Notes under the pieces: model-generated
The model's input: only the letters and a program-made list of their open reading frames with translations
What the model was told of the DNA's origin: nothing
Databases searched by the model: none
Made by a program: the position numbers and the translations under genes
Shown here: positions 44,855 to 56,360 of the stretch, piece by piece
Position numbering within the stretch: the first letter of the stretch is position 1
Layout of the letters: every line of letters begins with the position of its first letter
From: Cyathus striatus
Taxonomy: Eukaryota > Basidiomycota > Agaricomycetes > Agaricales > Nidulariaceae
Direction: 5' to 3'
NCBI GenBank assembly: GCA_025738555.1
Contig: JAOVFP010000021.1
Location: forward strand, 558,001 to 622,000
DNA: 64,000 nucleotides

Positions 44855-45420
44855 GTGACTGACGAGGTCATCAGTCGCTCACAGCCAACTGATAATCCCC
44901 AGTTACAACCGAAATTACCGCTAAAGGAGACTCCGAGCCATTTATATTCTAGGGTAGCCCAGGTGAGTCAATGGATTCAAGTCAAAAGCGTACATACATA
45001 TCCTGTGAGTGGGGACAGAAGAAAAACTGTCTCCAATATTTGGTATGCCCGACACGACCGAAACTATACATTGGACCGACGATCGGTTTGTTCCGTCTCG
45101 TGGTGCATTCCGTTACATTAAAAATCTTCGATAGTAATCAGCGATTTTTAGGCGCCGTGGAGATAGGAATATTCGGTCACTGGAAAGAGCCTTTCAACAG
45201 AAACTGATCCTTGTGGCGCACAGGCACTCTGCGATGATTTGGAGGAGTCAACCATAACTACACGTGTAGGTGAACCCAACTGCCCCAGAAGCACAGCTGG
45301 AAACCGTGACGTGGGACGGCTCCAAAGTCTTAATATTATCGAAATACGGAGTCCATGTCTGCATTGCATAAGTTTAAATTTGTAAATTTCGCGTTCGACC
45401 ACTATCTCCGATATTGGACA
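44855..45420 (+). pseudogene. Coding-like exons at the end of the module array
   Basis: 44855-44962 reads MTDEVISRSQPTDNPQLQ... to a GTGAGT donor (SHLYSRVAQ). Its SQPTDNPQLQPKLP segment corresponds to the ctgataaacccac..caactgag block of the array, so this is the last and least decayed module. After an acag the + strand has open segments such as PKLYIGPTIGLFRLVV and, at about 45205-45360, DDLEESTITTRVGEPN. The segments do not join in one frame with confidence. Family unknown. Confidence 0.3.
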
Positions 45421-46672
45421 TCCTGCCCAGGTGAGTAACTTCGACAGTAATCTCTATGGGATCTGTGGAGAGAATATATTATTAACTCATGCGCACAAGT
45501 TTTAGCAATGTTGGCCTCCTATGTTTCACCGATTATATTCACTCACAAACTGAAATCAAGTCGATGAACCAGATACTAGATTCGAAGCAGATGATCTGAG
45601 TACCACTCCTTCCAACTGTCGGGATATTTTGTCTGCCGTGGTCCGCCAAAAAAAAACCAAAGACCATGACAACTCTGTTGCCTGTGCTTGATCATAGCTT
45701 TGAGTTATTTCTTCTGGAAAATAAGTCCGCTACAGTGGAACCAAGCTTCCCAATTGACTACTAATCCCCACGGAGTGATTTTGGGTCCGTGACACTGGAG
45801 ACACATTATGAATAGCCATCCAGAAGGTGATAGCATCAACTTGAAGATAGCTCACCAGACACGATGCTGGTTTCGGAATAGCGCGAGTTAACGCCCAACG
45901 CGATACCAACCTGCCAGAGTGCCCCATATATTCCTAAGTCTGAAATCTTAGAATAACACAATGTGCAGTTTACACCTCCCGATAACCTTCTACATGGCAA
46001 GTGTACGGTGTAAAAATGACGCTGTTTTAGTCAAAATTTATACTTGACCTCGAAAGGCTCCCAATATCATATATTTCTTAAGGTTCAGTTTAAAAATTGG
46101 TACTATTTTTCAGTTTTTGAAGCATATCCTGAGTTTCAGTCTTTCTAGAAGTGATACAGTTTGTCTCATATATACAGTGCTGTAATTACGATCTGTCATA
46201 CCTTCCATAACAACTTATACTGAACATGCACCTTTAGTAGTGATACGTGCTATACGTTTACCAAACATGTATTACGTCATTGGTAGCATGCAACCTGGAC
46301 CACTGTCAAAGTTCACCGACGTGTGTCAACCAATTTTATGAATATGTACGGTCGAACAGCACGGATCTGCCAATCACGTACCAAAATGCTAAAATCATTA
46401 AGGTCAGCTAAGCTATGAAACATATGCTTGCTTATATTCTGAAGTACCGTTAAATATCTACCTAAATGGGTTTTTATTTAGTATGTGTGCGATACTTCTA
46501 TACGATGCCTTTGAACCGGATACTACCATTACGCCAACTTTACCCCCGAAACGGCGGGTGATCAAGTTAGTCCCGTTTATCGGGACCTTAATCCACGCTG
46601 CTAGCCCTTACACGCGAGAAATGGAACACATTTTATTGCAGGAGGGCACCCCCTCGATCCCTGGCTGTTAAT
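45421..46672. other. Gene-poor region, no gene recognised
   Basis: A short open segment (about 45565-45690, ADDLSTTPSNCRDILSAVV) and a 62-residue frame at 46483-46671 are the only coding-like parts; neither shows a family. Treated as intergenic or decayed. Confidence 0.3.
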
Positions 46673-46806
46673 TCAGCCGATGTCGATGTCTATGTATTTT
46701 TTGTAGGCTTGTAGTACCTTTGAAATTGTTTCAGAAGTTAGTCCATTCAATTCTTCGCTGTTAAGCCCTGTGAGGTCTACATGTATATATTTTCCTACCC
46801 CAAATC
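46673..46806 (-). pseudogene. Coding-like C-terminal fragment of unknown gene
   Basis: The - strand reads an amphipathic stretch GKYIHVDLTGLNSEELNGLT, then SETISKVLQAYKKYIDIDIG, to TGA at 46673-46675. It looks like a genuine protein end, but upstream exons cannot be traced with confidence. Fragments at 47419-47655 on the same strand (LGDEEKTGEQKFMVYELLMT) may belong to it. Unrecognised family. Confidence 0.25.
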
Positions 46807-49307
46807 ATTGCCTCCGTTGCAGTTGCATCACAAAATAAACCGGGCACAGTAAGCTCCAAGACAGCGCGAGAATGATAAGGCCAAATGATTACTTCTGTAC
46901 CTCGAGAAGTAGATTAGTATGCTAACTGAAAAAATATATTAATAGCAGATCCGCGGTTGGGAAGTACCTACAATTGGTGCTGTTAATATGTCAAATTTCT
47001 GATCCTTGAAGAACAAGCTTGTCGAGAGTTTCTTCTTGCTGTAGACACTGATATTTGTGGGCATCCTCTCTTGATGAGATGTCACAGAACTGTCAAACAG
47101 CAGGCTATTACAACCGGAGGACTACCATATTCTTGTAAATCCCGCATTATCATCTATCATCCAAATAGCTTCGGCGGGAGATATGTTCTGTTTGCGAAAG
47201 GACGGGTTCCAGTTATATGGCCGATGAGTCCAGTATAGAGATGGGTCGGGCTGCATCTACTTTTTGGGCTGCGACGTTAGTTCATGGACTGGAGCTGTGT
47301 CTTCAAATCTTCCTGAATCTTGTACCTGTTGTAGTGGTAACGGGTATAGTAAGGTCTTTTCTCTTGAAGTCCTTTCCAATTACGCAACACATTCCCTCGA
47401 TGGCGTGGACAAAAAATTTTATGGCTGCGCCTCACTTATAGAGGAAGTTATCGGTCTGCGCCTTGGTCGAGTGATGGCGAGAAGTTCGTCCATGCCTCCA
47501 GCAAGCCGTTTGGTTTGCCCCGCTCGTTCGCAAGTCATTAAAAGTTCGTACACCATGAATTTTTGCTCCCCAGTTTTCTCTTCGTCCCCGAGATTTCGTG
47601 GATTGCTATTCATTTTATAAGTAATTCTGAATCCATTGATATGATAAGATCGCAAGCGGGCGCTGCTGCCCTTGTATTCCAGCGAGCGCGCATGTTTTCA
47701 ATGATCACTTTGTCCCTACCTTGTTTATCACACATAGCCCGGATGCCTCGTGGTTATAACAGATTATTTGAATTTATTCATACCAAAGCCACGCTGGCGG
47801 CCGTCGTCGTATCTGATGAGTAGTTTGAGGATTAAAAGTAGCCCAGTCGGAGCTATTTTTACTTACCATCTGTGGGTAGCACCTTGTGTTCTCATGCTGT
47901 GTTGTCGCTGCCTGTCGCATTGATCCGGTTGAGGTACTACCGTGAGTCTCGCAGTTGCTGTTAATGAAGTAATACGTCGAGTCGTGGTTGCAATCTAGTC
48001 AGACCCTATCGATGATTGGACATCGCGGAGGCGTACCATCTAGATTTAAGTCAATGTTTTCTTTCATTTTCAGTCCGTGTTCCGTGTTCCGATTTAGCCA
48101 TCTTATTCGGACTCGATGTGATGAATTTTCAAAGGATTCACGGGATTTCATTACCGAGTCATGCAAACCGACCTTCATTGCTTGACGCGTCAACCACGAA
48201 AGACAGGGGGGCTGCATGTTTTCCCGCAGGCGTCGGCGGCGCAATATAGAATAGGTTACTATTCAGTAGTATTCAACGTGCTTGTGAAAAAGGCCCATCC
48301 GATCTGATGCGCTATCGAGTAATCCGACCGGCGCCTTTGGACATTTTCAGGCTAGCTATTGGAATTTGAACCCCTTGTTCCTTCCCCCTTGCTTCGCATT
48401 CAAAAAGGTTAAGTACTAGTAGCTCCATGAATCACTGCGGATGTGCCGCGGGGTTTCTATCCTCGGTCCAAACATAAATTTCTGGTATGACCACGATTGA
48501 ACAGGGTTTGAGCACACGGCAGCTGTCTAATCCTCGACACTATCGATTTATCGATCAAGTTTGAATGGCAGACAAGTGGCAGAATGCTTCTCAGTGAGAC
48601 TTGATATTGGTGAAAACACTCACGGCAGCACGTTGTTTCTCGGAAACGTCTCCGCTCAATGTGTTTTTCCTTGCGGTTTCATACAATGATATGTTAAATA
48701 TATCCTTGTGAAGAAGGGTGATAACGATAAATTTTTGAACGAGTAAACATAGCACCGGCGATTCGGAAATAAGCTCGTGGATCTAGCATTGAAGTCTGTT
48801 GCTATTACTCGACCTCGTGAGGGATCGTCGGTACTGTTGCCTATCGCTGAGACATAGATACAAAGTCATAAACACCATAGAAATGGTTAAATACCATGGC
48901 AATGTCAAATGAAGTGCCGGCTGCGTTTTTGTCGCAGTGAATGTTTTGATGACTTAGCGAGACATTATGTGTGGGACTCAATAAACGGCCCGTATTGCTA
49001 AGGATTTGATCCGACAAAGAAACTGTATGCATAGCTTGCGGATAAGAGTAAATTATCAGCAACTCCGAGTCACACACATCACCTAGGATTAAGTAACGGG
49101 GAAACTTTGCCAGTCAACTGAACGGAACAACCCTTCGAACTACAGTGGCGTAGAAATCTAACCGACACAGCTGAGATTTGTAGGATGGGATTAAACCAAG
49201 TCTCATCGTGTTTCATTTGTGTCGAACCACAGAAGAGCTTCACGACAGGCTGTCGATGAACGTAAGTATAGCATTTTTTTGATTGCATGCATTACGGGTC
49301 ACTGCAA
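46807..49307. other. Gene-poor region, no gene recognised
   Basis: Several 60-118-codon frames on both strands overlap each other, with no domain and no consistent splice structure. Base composition is balanced, unlike the AT-rich transposon area at the left edge, so old decayed genes are possible. Confidence 0.3.
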
Positions 49308-49887
49308 CTAGTCGAATGCGAATGATACTTTCTTCCGGGCGGGCTTCCCTGGACCACCATCTGGACGTATACTTTGATCACCGTCACCAGTAAGGGTCTT
49401 TTGAGATGCCCGCTTTCGTTTTTTAGCTTTATCTTTTTTAGACCGTGCCTTCTGGGCAGCGAGCAAAGCCTTTGTTTCTTTCTAGGAGGTGAAACGAGGA
49501 TTCAGCGAAAGACACTTTGACAGGTCGACCAAAACTACGCTCACGAGCTTTGCCTTCGAAGCTGAAATACTGGGCTTTGTCTCAGGCTTCGGTTGTCCAG
49601 CCTGGAGACAACAAGGTAGGTCAGCATGACGTACAGATGTCTGCAAGGACTGATCAAACGCGCCTGTGCCTTGTGATGTTTCTCAGCTTTCTCCAAAGCT
49701 TTCTGCTCCTGTGAGTCAGATATTGATGAAGCCAATCGCAACGAGTCCTGTGGTCGAGCAAGCAGGTAAGTTACGGCAACGAAAAAGGGTTTTTCAAAGG
49801 TTCACGGACGTTGAGTTCGAGAAACCGCTTTGGTTGTTTGCCCTTACCAGACGGTTTCCCCTTTAATCGTGTATCAGATCGCCCCAT
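49308..49887 (-). CDS. Small basic hypothetical protein
   Basis: The ATG at 49885-49887 gives MGRSDTRLKGKPSGKGKQPK; later exons give SDSQEQKALEKAEKHHKAQA (about 49650-49760), PKPETKPSISASKAKL (49545-49601), and the end KETKALLAAQKARSKKDKAK, KKRKRASQKTL and GKPARKKVSFAFD with TAG at 49308-49310. The intron 49482-49544 has GTGAGC..CTAG. The product is very Lys/Ala rich, with a coiled-coil middle and a nuclear-type basic tail. The second splice junction (near 49602-49655) cannot be joined cleanly, so either a weak site is used or the gene is slightly damaged. No function recognised. Confidence 0.5.
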
Positions 49888-50746
49888 TCATGGATAAGGA
49901 AGAGAGAGAGCGGCGAACACGCAGAATCTGGGAACGCGAGGTTCGATGGTGGCTGTAGCTAACAGCGCGTCGGTTGGTCGACCCCGACTCATACTTTGTT
50001 TGCACTTGTTGTTTAACTTTTTTTCTCCGCGGTCCGTTTTCAATCCGGTTCGGTTGGGTGACGATCAAATTCGCGGCTGCTGCATACCTACATCCACTAC
50101 GCCTACAAATGCGTAGCCATCTCTGTCTCATAATCGCGCTCAACATACCTATGCCACAGATTGACCGTCCGTGATAATGTTTACCAGAAACTGGGGCTGA
50201 TTGTTCACTACTCTACGTTCTAATGTACCAGTACCGAACTGCTTCATAGATTCTTCAGTATCCCCCTATACATAGGATTTAATATTTCCTTCTTAGTTAT
50301 ACTCAAGTCTTGTGGAGTGGATATGGAAGCTTGAACTTCCACATATCATTCAAATATATTATAATATGAGAGAGAGACCTGTAGATGTATCCTATGCCAT
50401 ACCCTGCCGTGCAAAACTATATACTAGGTTACATGTCAATCTCTCCTAGGATCTGTCAGTTCCAATTCTAGAATCATATCAAAAATTGCACTAACGATCA
50501 GGAACCTAGTTTGAGTTTGGGCTGGGCACGATATCCCCGTTGCAGATACCACCGCTACCCAGAACGGAACCGCACCAAGTTCCAATGTCAGATCTTGAAT
50601 CTCGTAAGTTGACCCGGTCTTCCAAAGGTATATAAGTCGTAGCTAGTCGTAGAAGTTTAACAACAACCTTCGCTTTCCTTTCCAGTAATCAACTCAGCCT
50701 TCTCATTCACCTCCTCGGGTAGCTCTACGTATACTTATTAATCAAG
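49888..50746. other. Intergenic, no gene recognised
   Basis: The spacer between a - strand and a + strand gene, holding both promoters. A 90-codon - strand frame at 49874-50146 overlaps the start of the basic protein gene and is not supported. Confidence 0.3.
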
Positions 50747-51076
50747 ATGTGTCGTTTGCGCCAGTGCGTGCATTTCACTGCGTCTATGTCGTCACACGTC
50801 TTACACTATCTATCAGAGTTTGCAATGTATACACCCAATGCGGGCATGCCCAGCCCTTGGTGAGTCGACGTGTAGAAATTTCAGGAAGTAGACCCGTACT
50901 AAATCTGCCCATTTTTCAAGCCCGACGAAGTTGTACGTCCTCGCCAGCAGACATGATTCCACTCCTAACTATATCATTTACTCTAGATTCAATGCGACAA
51001 CCCGAACTGCAAGTTCAGCACCACGCACCCCGCTACCTGCGTTCCTCCTCAGTGCACCCGCACTTGCTGGCAATAG
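50747..51076 (+). CDS. Cysteine-rich 53-residue mini-protein
   Basis: Four exons, 50747-50763, 50817-50859, 50921-50932 and 50987-51076, join in frame to 53 residues. Exon 3 is only 12 bases. The product starts MCRLRQVCNVYTQCGHAQPL, continues PDEVIQCDNPNCKFSTTHPA, and ends VPPQCTRTCWQ. Spaced Cys and His residues suggest zinc binding, and there is no signal peptide. I recall such CR..CGH..LPDE..C...CKFS..H..C.PPQC..TCWQ mini-proteins as common in Agaricomycetes, with no assigned function. Splice choice is strongly supported because only this combination yields the Cys pattern. Confidence 0.75.
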
Positions 51077-53311
51077 TCAGTTTGATCTCTCTTGAGTTCG
51101 CTAATCAGCACTGACTGCTGTTTGACATATTCGCCTTCATTTATTCATCGCCACCGATGCATCCACGCCGATTCATCAAATTTATTTTTGTCCCTCAATA
51201 CTTGGTCTAAAATTGTGTTGATGACATTAGTCGTCAGTACCCAGAACAGTACTGTGAGTCATTGACATCTTGACAAATACGTATCTTTGATTGACCACAT
51301 TCGATGATAGCTCCTCACATCGATCGCTTGTGCCCGGCATGTTCTGGGGGCGCTCGTCGTCGCTAAATTATACTGCGCCGCAACCACTCTAGTATACTAG
51401 ACTAATGTATAGATATCTTTAGTATGTAATTAGCTGTTATGTTAAAGTTATAGTGTTTCCAGAGCCCTTTATTTAATATACTTATATATAGAAGTTTGAA
51501 GTCCTGCCTATTGCATCGTAAACTCTATTGGCACGTTGGCTGCGTTCGAAGCCTTTTCTTTCGGGATTGTCAGTTGTCCGACAGTCAGTGGGATTGAGAG
51601 TACACACGATAGACTTATAAGCTGTCATTCAGGCCGCCGCTGAGATTCAATCAAAGTGGACAGGGTTAAGTTTCTTCTGGCTGAGGCAATGGCGCTAAGA
51701 AACGCCAATAATTCTAACCCTTGTAATTCGCTGAGATCGAATGAAAAGTTAAATAATGATCACGGGAAGCTTAAGCCTTAGACCCATTCGATATTCTCGA
51801 CCCTTTAGAGCCCTTTAGACTGCCGTTGATAAATTTAGGCATTTTAGGAACAGGCACATTTTTGTCGATCTCTCGCAAAACCAATCTTAATCCAGTTACT
51901 AATTTGCCCCCGCGCCGAAACGGAAGATGTGATCAAAGTAGCTCGCGTACACATGTATCATAGATAAAGTGTGTGTAGCAGTGCCGATCTGCTATAAACA
52001 AAGAGATCCGAACGGTCGAATAGTACGGGTTGCAGTGTTACGAGATGAGCTGCCTAGCTATGTGACAGATTCCGTACATAGGAATGTGAAGCATTATGAC
52101 AAAGCAATGCCCCTCCCGCTTGATCTGTAGTCCTCACCAACCGTCAACGCATCACCTAACGTCGCATTCATGTTACATCATCGAAAATGATACCAGTGTC
52201 TATAGCCAAGTCGCCGCGAAGTGCACTAGTTGTAAGGACAGGACTAAGCTAAGCAAGGATTTTGAGGTGTGACGAAACCCTCATCTCGACGAATTAAGGA
52301 TAGCTTATTTCACAATCAACAGACGCTCAGATGTTAAGGCGTTCCAAACGCGGGTTTCCAGGCTACTCAGCGTCGGCAGATTCCAAAGAAGGTATGACGA
52401 AAGGAACTATGTAATGACATTTCAAGCGCTTGCGCCTCCAGTTAACTTATCACAACTCCGTTCTGAGAATTAAACTGCCCCTTCCTTGTTATTCCATGCC
52501 GCTCTCACTAGATTTGATGTTTTAGGCTGGAATGAGTGACGTCGGTTGCAAGTTGAAACTGGCGAAAACACGTCTGAAGTTTGAACGGGTCCTGTAATTG
52601 TACGCGCCACTCCTTATGGGCAACACCACCCAGTATCAAATTTAAGGATCTCTCCCGGCAATTACCTACGATTGACCTACGAGTCACGACATAGTCCTCA
52701 ATATGCACTATTGCGTTAAGGAAATTTTCAATGCCAAGGACGTATTACGAACCTCTCCCTTTATTCTTGAAGTCTTATGATATCTCTGTAAAACAAATGT
52801 CAGCCACTGATTTGAGCGAGAAGATAAAGTTCGAACTTAATTGTAATGTAATGTAAAGCGTCCCGACTCCCGAGTCGGCCAAGCGCTGGCAGAAATTCGG
52901 AAGTGACATGTGCCATATGACACAAAACTAGATGAAGTCATTTCTCTATAAAAATATATAGACCAAGATGTTATGTATCCCTCGACTCCACGCCTGCAGC
53001 AGAAGGTTGTGTGTGCTTATAGTGCAAGCGCTTTGGAGACTCCGAACGAAGTCCGATGACGCGAGGTGAAGTATTTTGGTGTGATAATGTCAAGTTATTT
53101 TAAGCGGCGAGTCACATGTGCTGAGTATTTTCGAACTCCGCACGCGGCATTCCAAAATGCACTAGTTGACCAAGGTATCAAGTTTCTTCCGTTCCCGACG
53201 CTCACCTTCTTCCATCGGGGATACCATTGCAGCGACAGCTAAACCTCTCTTCTCCCAGGCTGTCTGCTCTTCATCTCATTTTCTCGCATATAGATTGCGA
53301 TTTAGTCTCCT
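51077..53311. other. Long intergenic region, no gene recognised
   Basis: About 2.2 kb without supported genes, repeats or RNA genes. One 66-codon - strand frame (52508-52708) shows no domain. The segment just before 53312 should hold the transporter promoter. Confidence 0.35.
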
Positions 53312-56191
53312 ATGTCAATAGAGGCAACTGAGCGCGATCCCCTTATTCCAAGGGATGAAGCGGGACATGAATGTATCAACGGGAAGACAGATGTCATACG
53401 TCGTCCAGGACCTCTTGAAATCTCAAGGTCCACGCGGTATGGTATACTAGCGGGTGTATGGATGGGCACTTTTCTTTCTGTGAGTACTTTTTACTGGTCG
53501 CGTGCCTAGGTGTACACTCATGGTACTTACCGCGCACATAGGCATTGAACCGTGAGTGTTATAATATAAGCGACAAAACCTACGTGTACAATACTAATTC
53601 GTTGTTTTAGAAACTCTGGTTCCAACAAGTATGTTTACCACCCTGTTCTCTGTCACTTCTTAATCCTTCTTCAGTGCTAGCTTCCATCTCCTCGGACTTC
53701 AACAAATCTAATCAAGCGAGTTGGCTAGGGACATCGTGAGCTCCTTGCATTATCCATACGTTCATTCCCTAATTTCCTTTTCAATAGCTATCTCCTTGCC
53801 ACATGTACTTTTACGCCGCTATACGGTCGTCTGTGCAATGTTTTGGGTCGTCGAGGTGCCAACCACACAGCTCTCATTTTTGCATGTGCAGGAGTCATGC
53901 TTTGTGGATTTTCAACTAATATGGAGATGCTGATTGCAGCGAGATTTGTAAGCTACCAGGATTGTCGGGTTTACTGAAGACATGTTGACGCCGCTAAGCT
54001 TTCTGGAATAGGAGGTGGAGGATTAATGACTACATCATCGTTCGTGGTCAACTTTGGCATTCCAAGGTCTATTTCTAACTATTACTTAGCATCATTGTCA
54101 GCGACATGTACAGCATGAGAGTGAGATCGACTCAAGCCTCGTCGATTTTTTTACTGATCGTCTGGTTTCCTTATAGAGTCGAGGACTTACTCAAGGAGTA
54201 GCAAGCGTTTTCAATGGGGTTTGAAACATATATTTGTCCTAACTTACAATTTAAACTTACGGGCATACTATTAGTTGGGGCTTGGTCTCGGAGGTCCATT
54301 TGGTGGAGTTATAACTGACTGGTAAGCGGAGTCGGTTTCTCTTAGCTCCTTATTTACTGAATTGTGTCTAGGATAGGATGGCGTTGGGCGTTTCTGCTTC
54401 AGTTACCAATTTATGTTGCTTCCTTCTGTTTGACATCTTACAACCTTCGCTACGTGACTCCAGTATGTCAAACGCTTCGCATATGTTTCAAATCTGACGC
54501 AATACCATGTGTAGGGTAAAGGAAAGAGCGCAAAAGAGGTACTGAAAAGGATTGATTATGGCGGCAGCGGAACCTTGATGATTACGGTATAGTTGTTAAG
54601 ACTTCCATATGTGTTATTCTCACCCTTAGTAACAGGTGGCTTCCATCCTCTTGCTCCTCAGCGGGAGGTATAACGAAGGATTGCCCGTATGTTCCGCACT
54701 TTGAACCTTACCCTACTTTCTAACCCCGGTTTAGTGGTCAACACCTAGTGTAATAGCTTCAGCTGTGTCTGCCTGTGTATTTGCAGTTGCATTTGTTGTC
54801 ATAGAATTATTCGTGGCCCCTGAGCCGGTTCTCGCACCGTTTTTGCTGCGCCAAAAAATCCCTGTTCTCGTGGGAATGTCCAACTTCCTGGTTGCGATTT
54901 GTAACTTTTCTATTATGTATTTTTTCCCCATGTGGTTCCAAACAGTCCTGCTTACGAACGCTGCTACTGCTGGTGGGTTCTACTTATTTTTACTTTAGAA
55001 TGTTCTTAGCTTACGCCGAATAGGGCTACATCTATTACCGAACAGTATATCGATGTCTACAGGATCACTGTTCGCGGGTTGGATGATGCATACAACCGGA
55101 CGTTACAAGAAAATAAATCTGATATTTGGCATTTTCCCGTTCGTTGCTGCTATCCTGATCTATCATATGCAAGAAGACTCTGGACCAATTCAGTCATGGT
55201 TCAGCATTGTACGGAAATTTCTGTAAACCGAAGTACTTGGTTGTGTGGCTAATGTTTCGCTAGATTCCACTTGGTTTCGGGAATGCTGTCGTATTGCAGA
55301 CTATGCTAGGTAAGCCAATGTATATTAATTGTACTTTAGCGATATTGACAACTTTAATTAGTTGCGCTTCTTGCTCATGTACCAGGTGAGTTCGGTTTGG
55401 ATATCAGATTGTAGTGCTTCGCAACTCATAATTCTTGAAGAACATTATATGGCAGTGGCAACTGGGTTTGGGCAGCTTTTCCGTGGCGTTGGTTCGTTAC
55501 ATCATAATGAAAGCTTCTCTTTTCTCACAAATTACTTTGTGTCTCAGGCCAAGTGGGTGGGGTCGCTATTTCTTCCGCAATATTCCAGTCGCTGTTGGAC
55601 AGCGAACTTCGGAAGCGCATTCATACACCTGATGCGGAGGAGGTAAGTAAAGTGATACACCCCTATTTGATGCTCCATAATAAAGAAAATTTAGTTGATC
55701 CTGCGTATTCGTCAATCTGCGCGCTTGGTTGCTACTTTACCCCCCGACCTACAACGATCTGCGCGGGATGCATATGACATCAGCCTGAAAGCCGTCTTTA
55801 CTTTTGCTGCCTGTGCTACGCTTCTTGCATATCTTGTTCGCTTACCTGTAAGTACTGTATACATTACTCAGGCAAGCACTAAGAACATCCCCAGATACCC
55901 GACAAAGCTTTGGAACACCGTCCGAGACCTACTCGTACCGAACTAAATGCGGAGAGTTTGGAGAGTTCTGTATCACCACAATCTGAATCACCACAATCTG
56001 AATCACCAATCTACAGTGACGACGAAGAGAACGGTGAAGAAGACTTACCAGCAACACCAAGAAAAATACCACGTAGACGTTTATCAACATACGAATCCAC
56101 TGAATCTGGAATGGATTTAGAGAACGCGCGGATTGGCGGCTCCGCAAGACCTAATTCGGGTAGGAGCCCTCGGACCCCTCGTAGCCTATAG
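53312..56191 (+). CDS. MFS transporter, vacuolar amino-acid permease (VBA/Fnx) type
   Basis: Twenty short exons join without break to 626 residues. The start MSIEATERDPLIPRDE carries an acidic/dileucine-like tail common in vacuolar MFS proteins. The helices include GVWMGTFLSALNQTLVPTML, WLGTSYLLATCTFTPLYGRL with the NVLGRR loop (MFS signature A), LSGIGGGGLMTTSSIIVSDM, SRGLTQGVASVFNGLGLGLG and FGGVITDWIGWRWAFLLQLP (signature C region). About 14 helices are predicted, as in the DHA2 group. The C-terminal about 90 residues are a soluble Ser/Glu tail with a duplicated QSESP repeat. Likely exports or stores basic amino acids or drugs at the vacuole; substrate unproven. Intron 6 needs a GTTCGT donor. 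The 3' end faces the ADH gene 170 bp away. Confidence 0.87.
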
Positions 56192-56360
56192 GTATATGCA
56201 TATCATTCGCACGAAATCTTCATGGATATACCACATTGGAAGGTTAACATTTAGTTTATTTCTTATGTAGCAGCATTTATATCCTGCAAGTTTCTAACGA
56301 CTATAGACGTTATATCACAATCTATACGGAGCATGGTACTACTTTGGTACCACTCTGACT

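Noticed and set aside
47217..48249. Overlapping frames of 65-118 codons on both strands
   Set aside because: No domain, no consistent splice structure, and mutually contradictory frames.
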